A DNA stretch of 64,000 nucleotides, taken from Mycoplana dimorpha (lineage in GTDB: Bacteria > Pseudomonadota > Alphaproteobacteria > Rhizobiales > Rhizobiaceae). The notes beneath the pieces were generated by a model. It made no database searches. It had not been told where the DNA came from and saw only the letters and a list, made by a program, of their open reading frames with translations. Shown one piece after another: positions 57,145 through 64,000 of this stretch. Numbering within the stretch: position 1 is the first letter of the stretch; the number at the start of each line of letters is the position of its first letter. The stretch is from the NCBI RefSeq assembly GCF_003046475.1, contig NZ_PZZZ01000007.1:237078-301077 (forward strand), given 5' to 3'. Both the position numbers and the translations under genes were made by a program.

Positions 57145-57942
57145 ATGGTGAATCTACAACCGGTCTCGCCGGTTAATCCTGCGGCCCCCTACATCGGCGG
57201 CAAGCGCATCCTGTCAAAGGCCATCATCCGCAGGATCAATGAAACCCCGCACGATGGCTATGCCGAACCTTTTGTCGGCATGGGCGGCGTCTTCCTCCGC
57301 CGCACCATGCAGCCGCGCATGGAGGCGATCAACGACATCAGCGGCGACGTGGCGAACCTCTTCCGCATCCTCCAGCGGCACTATCCGCAGTTCATGGAGA
57401 CGCTGCGCTTCCAGATTACCAGTCGGCGAGAATACGAGCGGCTGGTCAAGACCGACCCCACCACCCTCACCGACCTGGAGCGCGCAGCACGCTTCCTATA
57501 CCTCCAGCGCCTGGCCTTTGGCGGGAAGGTGTCCGGCCGCACATTTGGCGTGGTCAAGGAGGGCGGTGCTCGGTTCAATCTCTTAAAGCTGGTCCCGCTC
57601 CTGGAAGACATACACGAGCGGCTTGCCGGCGTCGTGATCGAGTGCCTGCCCTGGCGAGCCTTCATCGAGCGATACGACCGGCCAGGCATGCTCTTCTATC
57701 TCGATCCACCTTACTGGGGGAACGAGGACGACTATGGAAAGGACGTGTTCGACCGCGACGAATTCGAACGGATGGCGGCGACGCTGAAGCAGCTTCGAGG
57801 CACCTTCATCGTGTCTTTAAACGCGGTTCCAGGCGTCTTCGAGACCTTCAAAGATTTCCGCATTGAGGAGGTGGATTGCACCTATTCGATCAGCGGCCGG
57901 GGTCAGAACAAGGCAGTCAGAGAGGTGCTGATCTCGCCGTGA
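57145..57942 (+). CDS. D12-class DNA adenine methylase (Dam-like)
   Basis: A 265-residue N6-adenine methyltransferase. AdoMet-binding motif is YAEPFVGMGGVFL (about 39-51) and the catalytic motif is Asp187-Pro-Pro-Tyr in FYLDPPYWG. The N-terminal PYIGGKRILSKAII and the long insert fit alpha-group Dam enzymes. There is no partner endonuclease, so it is a phage-borne orphan methylase that could protect DNA from host restriction. ATG at 57145; the sequence ATAAGCGAT at 57116-57124 repeats part of the palindrome at 46067. Confidence 0.92.
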   Translation: MVNLQPVSPVNPAAPYIGGKRILSKAIIRRINETPHDGYAEPFVGMGGVFLRRTMQPRMEAINDISGDVANLFRILQRHYPQFMETLRFQITSRREYERLVKTDPTTLTDLERAARFLYLQRLAFGGKVSGRTFGVVKEGGARFNLLKLVPLLEDIHERLAGVVIECLPWRAFIERYDRPGMLFYLDPPYWGNEDDYGKDVFDRDEFERMAATLKQLRGTFIVSLNAVPGVFETFKDFRIEEVDCTYSISGRGQNKAVREVLISP

Positions 57943-57979
57943 CATCCGTCGGGGCACGCCGCTGAAAGGACCCCAAACA

Positions 57980-58010
57980 GTAAGGGCGCCTCATCGGCGC
58001 CCTTACTCAA
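57980..58010 (+). terminator. Terminator after the methylase
   Basis: A perfect 11-bp stem GTAAGGGCGCC/GGCGCCCTTAC (57980-57990, 57996-58006) with loop TCATC. T-content after it is low on both strands; it sits between convergent genes and may serve both. Confidence 0.65.
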
Positions 58011-58035
58011 TCCCCAACCGGCGGTCACACGCCTG

Positions 58036-58329
58036 TTAGAACAAGTACCCCAGCGCCCGGCAGTTCCGGACCAATGCCGCGGCATAGTCGTTGCCCTTCA
58101 AACTAGTGTCTAGGTAGCCGCGATAGCGCTTACAAAAGTCTCGGACCTTTTCGGTCTCCCAGCTCTGAGCCTTGGCAAGGTCGAATAGTTCCTTCCGCGC
58201 CCCTTCTACGCGCTCGCTCCTCGCTGTGGATTCCCGGTGCAGCGTGTACTGACCCCACCCGTAGTAAGCGCCGCCAACAATGACCACGGTGCATGCCGTA
58301 GCGACCAAGACTTTCAACCAATTGTCCAT
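58036..58329 (-). CDS. Small membrane-anchored hypothetical protein
   Basis: A 97-residue protein with one N-terminal transmembrane helix (VLVATACTVVIVGGAYYGWG, about residues 7-26) and a charged, probably helical outer part with two cysteines (FCKRY, NCRAL). The ATG at 58329 follows a run of nine G (58335-58343 as C on the plus strand) five bases away in place of a normal ribosome site. Function unknown; prophage-edge position suggests a cargo or lysis-related gene. Confidence 0.5.
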   Translation of the reverse strand: MDNWLKVLVATACTVVIVGGAYYGWGQYTLHRESTARSERVEGARKELFDLAKAQSWETEKVRDFCKRYRGYLDTSLKGNDYAAALVRNCRALGYLF

Positions 58330-58399
58330 TCAAGCCCCCCCCCAAATCTGGGCGACCATATGTTGTCTCGGCATGATGCGCAAAGATGAATTGAGCTTG

Positions 58400-58732
58400 C
58401 TATTCTATGCCCAGTGCGCGGGCGATAGCTGAAGGCTTACACTTGTGCATCTCGGCCCTCAGCGCCTCGACAGAGTCGGAGAAGGCGCGCAACGCTACCT
58501 CCTCACCGATGTTGTCTTCTCGAAACATCCAGCCTTCATGCGCATGAAGAAGCTCTCGGCCCAAAGTTTCGACCTGGTCTGCGAGGCGGCGGCACGCCGG
58601 TGACGGCTCTATACGGGAGAGGGCATTGGCCAAATGCGCGTTGAGGTTCGTCGCAAAGAACGCCTCATCCATTGCAAGCTCTCTGGCATTGCTCAAGAGC
58701 CAATCTAGATCACTGTCAAACGCACGTTCCAT
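58400..58732 (-). CDS. Hypothetical protein
   Basis: A 110-residue soluble, mostly helical acidic protein (MERAFDSDLDWLLSNARELAMDEAFFATNLNAHLANALSRIE at the start). I recognise no domain. The ATG at 58732 has GAGGAG upstream with good spacing; a start at 58762 is less likely. It is upstream of the small membrane protein on the same strand, with about 70 bases between. Confidence 0.55.
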   Translation of the reverse strand: MERAFDSDLDWLLSNARELAMDEAFFATNLNAHLANALSRIEPSPACRRLADQVETLGRELLHAHEGWMFREDNIGEEVALRAFSDSVEALRAEMHKCKPSAIARALGIE

Positions 58733-59135
58733 GCCTCTTCTCCTCTTCAGCTGACCGCCCATGGTGGGCAGAACGTGCCCTGAGTCGCAAAGCCTATTTC
58801 GGAGCAGCGTCGACTGGCCACGCTTAAGGAGGGAAAGGGATGGTAGCGCATGAAAGCTGATAAGCTGTCTCGGTCGCCCGAACGCTCTTTAAAGCGCTTT
58901 TGACAGCACTTCCGGAATTTCGGTTTTTCCAGTTTCGGCTGTCAAAATTCCGGAAATTCGCGGCGAGCTACAAACAGGAATTAAGAGAGAAATCGTTAGC
59001 TCGAGAATGTCGAAAAATGGTAGCGGAGGCCCGCTTTGGCCATTCCCCCCACCCTGAGTTACCACGGTTCTCGTTCCACCGCTTCATATCGCGCACCTCC
59101 CCAAACTATCGGATGCGTCGCACGAGGTTTTACTC
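58733..59135. other. Repeat-rich region before the HUH-like gene
   Basis: 403 bases. Contains the paired repeats at 58898-58955 (separate entry). A short open frame at 58900-59139 runs through these repeats and has no ribosome site, so I do not call it. Confidence 0.45.
58898..58955. repeat. Inverted and direct repeats, candidate origin or control site
   Basis: TTTTGACAGC (58898-58907) and its exact complement GCTGTCAAAA (58938-58947) are 30 bases apart. Two copies of the palindrome TTCCGGAA (58910-58917 and 58948-58955) each follow one arm. The gene 180 bases downstream looks like an HUH replication protein, so this may be an origin, or the regulator site for that gene. Confidence 0.5.
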
Positions 59136-60293
59136 GTGAGTGTTTTGGCGAAGGAAACGGCAAGCACCCATGACTACGCCAGAGCATTGGCACGGCGCTT
59201 GGAAGCCATCGGAATAGATGCCTTCTCATCCCAAAGAGAACGATATCTGGTGCTCCTGCAAGGCAGTCCTGGCGAGATCATTGACCTCGGGAAACCGCTG
59301 CGCGGATCGCGTATTTTCGGAAACCAGGCTGCGAGAAAGAACATTCCTATCGTTTCTGACTTTACCGCATTCGCGCAAGAAGATGGTCTCCGAGACTGCA
59401 TGTTCTGGGGTGTTGGCATCACAGGAGCGAAGGCTGCGCCGGACAACGTTGTCGAGGCCCTGAAGGATTTCAACCGCAAAATCAACCTTGTGTTTAGTGA
59501 CCTCCGAAAGCAGCATGCGTTTGAGATGCTGCTACTGGCGATCCACCCCCGATTTGACCCTGACAGTGGGCTATTCGACCTACATGCTCATTTCGTTTGC
59601 CGCGTACCACGCCATGAGCACGAAAACGTCAGCCGAAAACTGATGGTGAAATTCTCGAAGGTCGACCTGCCCACGCGGCCAATCCGTAACGCTGGCGCGG
59701 TATCAACTTACATGCTCTGGGGCATCTGGCGTAACAAGCACATGATCGCATGGCCCGATCATGCTTTGGCGGCTGCCTGGAGCCTGACGCAGCATCGTTT
59801 TCGATTCTTCAGGGCGGGCGGCTCTTTCGCCAAATGGAGGACGTCCAAAGCGCCCACGTCGCAAAGCGCCGCCCGCCCCGTCGAAAAGGCAGATAAACTG
59901 CGGAATCGGTCCGAAACAGCTGATCCGCGACAGTTGGTAGTGACTGGTGACAGGCTGCTGTCGAAGGTCAAAGTCAGATATGGCGACTCTAAGGTCGCAG
60001 CACTTCTTTTTGAAACAAGTGTGAACGATGCTCTGGAAAGCCGCCATGAGAATACCGAACCAAGCGTGGAGTATTCTTCAGCGACTATTGCCGCAACTCA
60101 GGAGTCCATGGGAGACGACCCCCATGTCTGCGAGACGAAGGCGGTGGGCAAACCGAATTTCTCCCACGGGCTGAAGTCAAGAATCATTGCACTTTTTCAG
60201 AAGATGAAAAAGTTGATATCGGCGGCGGCAAACACGTTGTACTGGGGCTGGAAGAACATGGTCCATCCACCTGAACGGGATGGCCTACCGTAA
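59136..60293 (+). CDS. Putative HUH-type replication protein
   Basis: A 385-residue protein. FDLHAHFVCRVP contains a His150-Ala-His152 pair like the metal-binding HUH motif of rolling-circle replication and relaxase enzymes; a tyrosine, Tyr192, lies 40 residues later in AVSTYMLWGIWRNK, a fitting place for the nicking residue. The first 140 residues are basic and the C-terminal 150 low in conservation, with a Lys-rich end (FQKMKKLI). The start is GTG at 59136 with GAGG eight bases upstream. The domain call rests on motif spacing only and needs a profile search. Confidence 0.45.
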   Translation: MSVLAKETASTHDYARALARRLEAIGIDAFSSQRERYLVLLQGSPGEIIDLGKPLRGSRIFGNQAARKNIPIVSDFTAFAQEDGLRDCMFWGVGITGAKAAPDNVVEALKDFNRKINLVFSDLRKQHAFEMLLLAIHPRFDPDSGLFDLHAHFVCRVPRHEHENVSRKLMVKFSKVDLPTRPIRNAGAVSTYMLWGIWRNKHMIAWPDHALAAAWSLTQHRFRFFRAGGSFAKWRTSKAPTSQSAARPVEKADKLRNRSETADPRQLVVTGDRLLSKVKVRYGDSKVAALLFETSVNDALESRHENTEPSVEYSSATIAATQESMGDDPHVCETKAVGKPNFSHGLKSRIIALFQKMKKLISAAANTLYWGWKNMVHPPERDGLP

Positions 60294-60356
60294 CGTATTG
60301 TTAGCCCGTCGTCGGTAGGACCGTCACTCGATGTAGCAACGATCCGGGACAACGAA

Positions 60357-61064
60357 ATGGAAAATGTGAATGCGATAGCATACGTCAACTTTGGTGATCT
60401 TGCCGAACAACAACGAGACAAACTCGCAGAAGGGCTGAACGCCTGCTACGCGTTCTGGATCGCGGCCCAGAAACTTCCCAACTACACAATTGAGGAAGCC
60501 CGCCCTCACAATCGCTGCATATACGCAGCCCTAGCCGTTCGGGATATCTTAAACAGAAGCGGGCGCTCGAAAGCCGAAGTCTACACTTGTGGACTTGAGG
60601 TGAGGCTGGTGGACGGCCAGACAGGGGATACGAAGAAGGGAATCGCCGTAGGCCGACCGTTTGGACCTTCCGGTAGAAAAGATTGGAATGCTCACCTCGT
60701 TGTTAAATTCGGAGGCTTCCTGTTTGATCCGACCTTGATCCAGACACGACGGCCCTGGAACAAACTCCCGTACATCGGAGCAATACTCCACGCGGCTCCC
60801 GAATGGCATGAATTGCCGATGGAAGGCGGACCGGCGAAGACAAGGGCTGTTGCCATCACGCCATTGCACGACGACTACGTGCAACTTGCCTATTTCGAGA
60901 TTCCACAAGCTGAGGGCTTTGAAACCCGCTCCTATAAGACTTCTTCAAATTCAGCCGCGAGACAGCGACGCGACGTCGTGGCCAAAGCTGGCGAACTGCT
61001 CAAGGCGAACATCACGTACGATACGCGCAGGGCGATAACGCAGCTTATTGATATAGGTGATTGA
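60357..61064 (+). CDS. Hypothetical protein, transglutaminase-like pattern
   Basis: A 235-residue soluble protein. HNRCIYAALAVRDILNRSG with a Cys at about residue 54, NAHLVVKFGGFLFDPTL with a His near 112 and an Asp near 121 recall the Cys-His-Asp arrangement of transglutaminase/papain-fold proteins. ATG at 60357; ribosome site weak. GC is lower than in the core genome. It follows the HUH-like gene in the same direction by 63 bases. Function is not known to me. Confidence 0.45.
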   Translation: MENVNAIAYVNFGDLAEQQRDKLAEGLNACYAFWIAAQKLPNYTIEEARPHNRCIYAALAVRDILNRSGRSKAEVYTCGLEVRLVDGQTGDTKKGIAVGRPFGPSGRKDWNAHLVVKFGGFLFDPTLIQTRRPWNKLPYIGAILHAAPEWHELPMEGGPAKTRAVAITPLHDDYVQLAYFEIPQAEGFETRSYKTSSNSAARQRRDVVAKAGELLKANITYDTRRAITQLIDIGD

Positions 61065-61261
61065 GCTAATCGAATACACTATCATTTCATGGCCCCTTTG
61101 CATCGGCCATATCTTCTTGTGGACGCTCAACGTGCTTGTAGAAACACTGGCGAATTTTTCCCGGGCACCATTGATGGCGACGCTCTTTCAAGAACTGGTG
61201 CAGCTGATCAACGCCCATCAGCATCCAAAGCGAGCAGCGTCTTTATCCCAAAGCCACAACG

Positions 61262-61903
61262 CTAACTTCTTCGCTTCGGGGATGGCGGCGGCCCCTTCAG
61301 TGGCGTCTCGTTTTTCGGAGAGTCGCGCACTGGTGGGACGGAGAACCATTCGAGAGGAACCTCCGATTTCAACGGCCCCTTAAGGACCGTGAGACCACCT
61401 CCTGGAAATGCATGTACTTTCCAGTGGTCGAATGCGCGATCATCATCTCCACCTCCACAATTGTATATATGTAAGATCACCGCCCCATATGGACCCGCGG
61501 TATAGGAATATGGGACAGTATTGGGAACATAAGCCCAATCTCCCATTGTTAGCTCGACCCCTTCAAGCGTGATAGAGCCGCTCATGATCACCCGAGTAAT
61601 AGCGTCGTCGGGATGCATATGTCGAGGAACGTGGATGTCTGGTTCCGAAAAGGTGATAAATAGAAAAGAAGGTCGCCCTTCTGATATTATGAGTGGGAGT
61701 TGAGTTTTTATGATGCCTTCAGGCATATTAGGCCGACGCAACGACCTCTCGACCTCACGCATTTTAGGGTGCCGTGAAGTGACAACTTCTTTTCCGAAGG
61801 GGCCTATTCCCGCATTCTCAAGGGCTTCTTTGACAAACAGAACGCCATTATAAACGCCGTTAGTTTTTTTGTGAAAAACATCGTCTGGCTCCCAATCTGG
61901 CAT
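61262..61903 (-). CDS. Cupin-domain protein
   Basis: A 213-residue protein with one small cupin barrel (about residues 88-150): HVPRHMHPDDAITRVIMSGSITLEG carries the HxH pair and a Gly-rich turn, and MGDWAYVPNTVPYSYTAGP the second motif. The N-terminal 80 residues include PNMPEGIIKTQL and the C-terminal 50 are Pro rich. The ATG at 61903 has AAGGA eight bases upstream. The gene is AT-rich compared with the core and stands alone. Substrate unknown. Confidence 0.65.
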   Translation of the reverse strand: MPDWEPDDVFHKKTNGVYNGVLFVKEALENAGIGPFGKEVVTSRHPKMREVERSLRRPNMPEGIIKTQLPLIISEGRPSFLFITFSEPDIHVPRHMHPDDAITRVIMSGSITLEGVELTMGDWAYVPNTVPYSYTAGPYGAVILHIYNCGGGDDDRAFDHWKVHAFPGGGLTVLKGPLKSEVPLEWFSVPPVRDSPKNETPLKGPPPSPKRRS

Positions 61904-62180
61904 GGCAATATCCTTCCACCAAAAATTGTTTTTGATTTTATACCAAATTATTGAAACTTGAAGTATTTAAGCGTTGCTAAAAAGTAGTAGGGCAGCAGCT
62001 CGGCCGAGGCCGAAGACTATGCCTTTCGGATTGCAATAGAGTTGCCTTGCACCATCTCGCGCTTTCTGAATCGGGATTTTCCGAGGCTGTCGCCCTTAGG
62101 GGGACCTCGTCCTTGACGCTCGCCTCTGGAATATGCCCGATGACGCAGATGTTGATCGGTGATCGATCGTTTTGACCGTT
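61904..62180. other. Intergenic, AT-rich
   Basis: 277 bases between the cupin and resolvase genes, both on the minus strand. A stretch at 61915-61985 is unusually AT rich and is likely the cupin promoter. No gene, RNA or inverted transposon end was recognised. Confidence 0.3.
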
Positions 62181-62792
62181 TTATCCAATCAGCTTTCGAC
62201 CATCGCACCGTAATTGGCCGTCAGGGCCAACATGGCGATAGAGTGTTTGTCTCGAAACACCGAGCTCCTTGCATAGAGCGGCGACGACCGTTTCCGGTTT
62301 ACCCATTGCGGCTTGAGCCATTCGGACCTTTGCGGGTGTCATAGTTGGCTTCCTGCCACCGACGCGCCCTCTGGCACGAGCAGACTGCAACCCCGCAATC
62401 GTCCGCTCTCTGATCAGCTCCCGCTCGAACTCTGCCAAGCTTGCGAAGATACCAAACATCAGCTTCCCTTGGGCAGTTGAGGTGTCGATAGGCGTTTGAC
62501 CCGACAAAACTCGAAAGCCGACACTTCTTTTGGAGAGATCATCGACCGTCGTCACCAGATGACGGAGGTCGCGGCCCAAGCGATCAAGTTTCCAGACGAC
62601 CAGCGCGTCCCCGGCCCGCAGCGCCTTCAGGCAGGCATCTAAACCCGACCGGTCGTCCCGGTTTCCGGAAGCGAAGTCTTCATAGATCATCTGGGCTTTG
62701 ACGCCCGCGTTGAGCAAGGCGTCCTTCTGGAGGTCAAGTACTTGCGACCCATCCGCCTTAGAGACCCGAACATATCCGATCAGTTCACCCAT
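62181..62792 (-). CDS. Serine recombinase (resolvase/invertase)
   Basis: A 203-residue small serine recombinase. The catalytic serine is Ser11 in MGELIGYVRVSKADGSQ; the conserved DLVVWKLDRLGRDLRHL block reads ALVVWKLDRLGRDLRHL here, then TSTAQGKLMFGIFASLAEFERELIRERT and a C-terminal helix-turn-helix GKPETVVAALCKELGVSRQTLYRHV. All key residues are present, so it should be active. The ATG at 62792 has AGGTGG upstream. No transposase partner is in view; it may belong to a Tn3-like or integrated plasmid remnant. Confidence 0.93.
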   Translation of the reverse strand: MGELIGYVRVSKADGSQVLDLQKDALLNAGVKAQMIYEDFASGNRDDRSGLDACLKALRAGDALVVWKLDRLGRDLRHLVTTVDDLSKRSVGFRVLSGQTPIDTSTAQGKLMFGIFASLAEFERELIRERTIAGLQSARARGRVGGRKPTMTPAKVRMAQAAMGKPETVVAALCKELGVSRQTLYRHVGPDGQLRCDGRKLIG

Positions 62793-63036
62793 TGAATTCC
62801 ACCTCAGAAAGCCGTCACAAAAACGGTCGTTTACGTGACTTAGTGTGAGATGGACATTCGTCGGCGGCAATGTGTCACTTTTCCCGTCACGTTATCAAAG
62901 TAACCAAAACAGTGATGCCCAGACTGATTTGACAATGGATATCGCAGCTGGCCGGTTGGTGGGCCTTTAGAAATTTGCAACTACGAGCCATCTAAAACGC
63001 CGCAACAGGTGCAGTAAGTCGAAGGTCTGTAAGCGC

Positions 63037-63708
63037 GTGGTGAAATTTCGAACCGAAAGCGGTCATACGGCCATATGGTGGGAAAAGACTGTTGAATACG
63101 CCTATTTGGCCAAAAGCGTTTCGGACGGAGTTCAGTTGGTCCCATTCGCTGGCCCCCTTGAGCGAGCGACAGGAGATGCGATCGAAATTGTTGGCAATGA
63201 ATTTGTGATAATTGAATTTAAAGATTTATTTTCGAAAAAAGCGATAAGACAAGAGAGCATCAAATTCCTGAACGAATACAGACCATACTATAAATACAGA
63301 GCAATAATAACGGAATTTATTTCTAATTACGACATCAGCGCACAAGATACTCCTCACTATTTCGCACATAGAGAGGTAATTAATAATGGGAAGATTAATT
63401 ACGTTTCAGACTCATTCGATATTGAATATAGAGATTACTGGACTTTCGCTGTAGTCGAATATCCTAAGCGGTGGCTCGCGACTGATTTCCTTGTATATCT
63501 AAGGTGCTTGAATGCGATGAGGACTGCCTCCTCACAGGGAGAAATTCCATCTGGGGCAGTTTATGGATTCTCCTCAGATGGATGTATTGTTTCAGTCTGT
63601 GCACTCGAAGATGTCCTGAAGGTTCTGCGGTCGACCAAAACACTGAAATTTACAGACTCCGAGGAGTTGGTGCAAAAGCATCAGAACGAATCTTCGCATG
63701 GACCCTGA
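63037..63708 (+). CDS. AT-rich hypothetical protein, possible PD-(D/E)XK nuclease
   Basis: A 223-residue protein of strikingly low GC for this genome. GDAIEIVGNEFVIIEFKDL places Asp47 and Glu60-Phe-Lys62 in the spacing and strand pattern of PD-(D/E)XK nucleases, with a Glu-containing helix before it (WEKTVEYAYLAK). The rest is Tyr/Ile rich (YRPYYKYRAIITEF, FDIEYRDYWTFAVVEY). The start is GTG at 63037 or 63040; no clear ribosome site. Being next to a resolvase and an IS66 end, it looks like cargo, possibly defensive. No close family is recognised. Confidence 0.5.
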   Translation: MVKFRTESGHTAIWWEKTVEYAYLAKSVSDGVQLVPFAGPLERATGDAIEIVGNEFVIIEFKDLFSKKAIRQESIKFLNEYRPYYKYRAIITEFISNYDISAQDTPHYFAHREVINNGKINYVSDSFDIEYRDYWTFAVVEYPKRWLATDFLVYLRCLNAMRTASSQGEIPSGAVYGFSSDGCIVSVCALEDVLKVLRSTKTLKFTDSEELVQKHQNESSHGP

Positions 63709-63905
63709 GATCGCCGTGGGAACCATGAGGAGAGCGGAGCCACAGGCTGAGCCCCAACTGGTTGTTCGTTCTACGTGGGATTTTGCGGAAGTTCGAATCC
63801 ATTGAGCCGACACGGCGCAATAACTGCGCTTTGGTGGTGTGCAAGGGACTCTGTATACGGATCCAATTCTGGCTTCAGTGCGGCTCTCGGTTTGACCTCT
63901 TCCAC
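63709..63905. other. Intergenic before the IS66 end
   Basis: 197 bases with no supported gene. Short frames on the minus strand have no start signal. Confidence 0.3.
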
Positions 63906-64000
63906 GTAAGCGGTGTTTTCAGGCCACGGCTTTGAGTTCGGGCTTTGCGGCGTAGGCCCATGGCAGCAGGTCATCGATCTGGCTATTTGAATGGCCGTTG
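63906..64000 (-). mobile_element. Right end of an IS66-family element
   Basis: The sequence GTAAGCGGTGTTTTC at 63906-63920 has the GTAAGCG start of IS66 terminal inverted repeats and lies directly against the transposase stop codon. The element continues past the window end. Confidence 0.7.
63919..64000 (-). CDS. IS66-family transposase, C-terminal end (partial)
   Basis: The last 26 codons of a minus-strand gene whose start lies outside the window. The translation NGHSNSQIDDLLPWAYA followed by KPELKAVA and a TGA stop is the conserved end of IS66 TnpC. The stop codon overlaps the terminal inverted repeat, as is usual. Confidence 0.8.
   Translation of the reverse strand, partial: NGHSNSQIDDLLPWAYAAKPELKAVA

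Larger units (their letters stand above)
46695..57942. mobile_element. Defective Mu-like prophage (early control region plus tail-tip module)
   Basis: Begins with a divergent repressor and a Ner-like gene, the control arrangement of Mu-like phages, and ends with a complete tail-tip module (tape measure, DUF1833, NlpC/P60, TipJ, fibres) and a Dam-type methylase. Transposase genes, lysis, packaging, portal, capsid and tail-tube genes are all absent. The tail genes overlap by 1-4 bases, so the module itself is intact. The outer limits are uncertain because phage ends were not identified. Confidence 0.7.

Noticed and set aside
58900..59139. A 79-residue frame before the HUH-like gene
   Set aside because: It runs through the repeat region, is rich in Phe/Arg, and has no ribosome site.
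61057..61383. A 108-residue plus-strand frame with a hydrophobic start after the transglutaminase-like gene
   Set aside because: It overlaps the end of the cupin gene on the other strand, starts at a GTG without a ribosome site, and its second half is not protein-like.

Overview
The window is GC-rich alphaproteobacterial DNA. It most resembles a member of the Rhizobiaceae or a close relative: a LivHMGF-K operon with a small DUF6867-type gene inside it, a fused CysN-CysC next to CysD and CysQ, and a group 2 (Kps/Rkp-type) capsule export cluster. The genus cannot be fixed from the sequence alone. There are two very different halves. Bases 1-43,050 are ordinary core or lineage-specific metabolism and transport. 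Bases about 43,100-64,000 are an accessory island with lower and uneven GC, phage genes, a resolvase and an IS66 end.

Core half, in order: the 3' end of an RND membrane-fusion gene and its HAE1-type pump (1-3876); a degenerate GGDEF membrane protein (4040-4840, minus); a minus-strand branched-chain amino-acid ABC operon livH-M-G-F-DUF6867-livK (10797 back to 5192); cysD-cysNC-cysQ for sulfate activation (11221-14947); a capsule export/assembly region with kpsE-M-T, a DUF2793 gene, kpsS, kpsC and a Wza/KpsD-like lipoprotein (15145-24600), in which kpsT is interrupted by a +1 shift in a run of eight G; an FAD/GcvT oxidase and a choline-kinase-like phosphotransferase with a divergent DeoR regulator (24982-29378); a quinone/catechol-type detoxification group (VOC dioxygenase, FMN reductase, and a VOC dioxygenase fused to an alpha/beta hydrolase; 29858-33120); a NodT-type outer-membrane efflux lipoprotein (34395-35906); a divergent GntR/FumA-hydrolase pair (36047-37707); and a GntR-UTRA regulator with an amine/amino-acid uptake and oxidation cluster (37876-42995). 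Three near-palindromic copies of TTGTCTGACAA tie that regulator to the cluster.

Accessory half: a stand-alone nuclease-helicase (DUF2075 type, 43268-45268), a possible small RNA with its own promoter and terminator (about 45805-45958), a ribbon-helix-helix protein behind a 13-bp-arm palindrome, and then a defective Mu-like prophage. That prophage keeps the repressor, a divergent Ner-like protein, two small early genes, and the whole tail-tip module (tape measure, DUF1833, NlpC/P60, TipJ, fibres), with a Dam-type methylase behind. The middle of the prophage (transposase, lysis, packaging, head, tail tube) is missing. The deletion appears to have fused an early DnaA-domain-like gene in frame to the tape-measure gene. 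Beyond it lie a putative HUH replication protein downstream of a structured repeat region, a transglutaminase-like protein, a cupin, a serine resolvase, an AT-rich putative PD-(D/E)XK protein, and the right end of an IS66-family element running off the window.

No rRNA, tRNA or CRISPR array was found. Function names come from recognising motifs and family features by eye; no database search was run.
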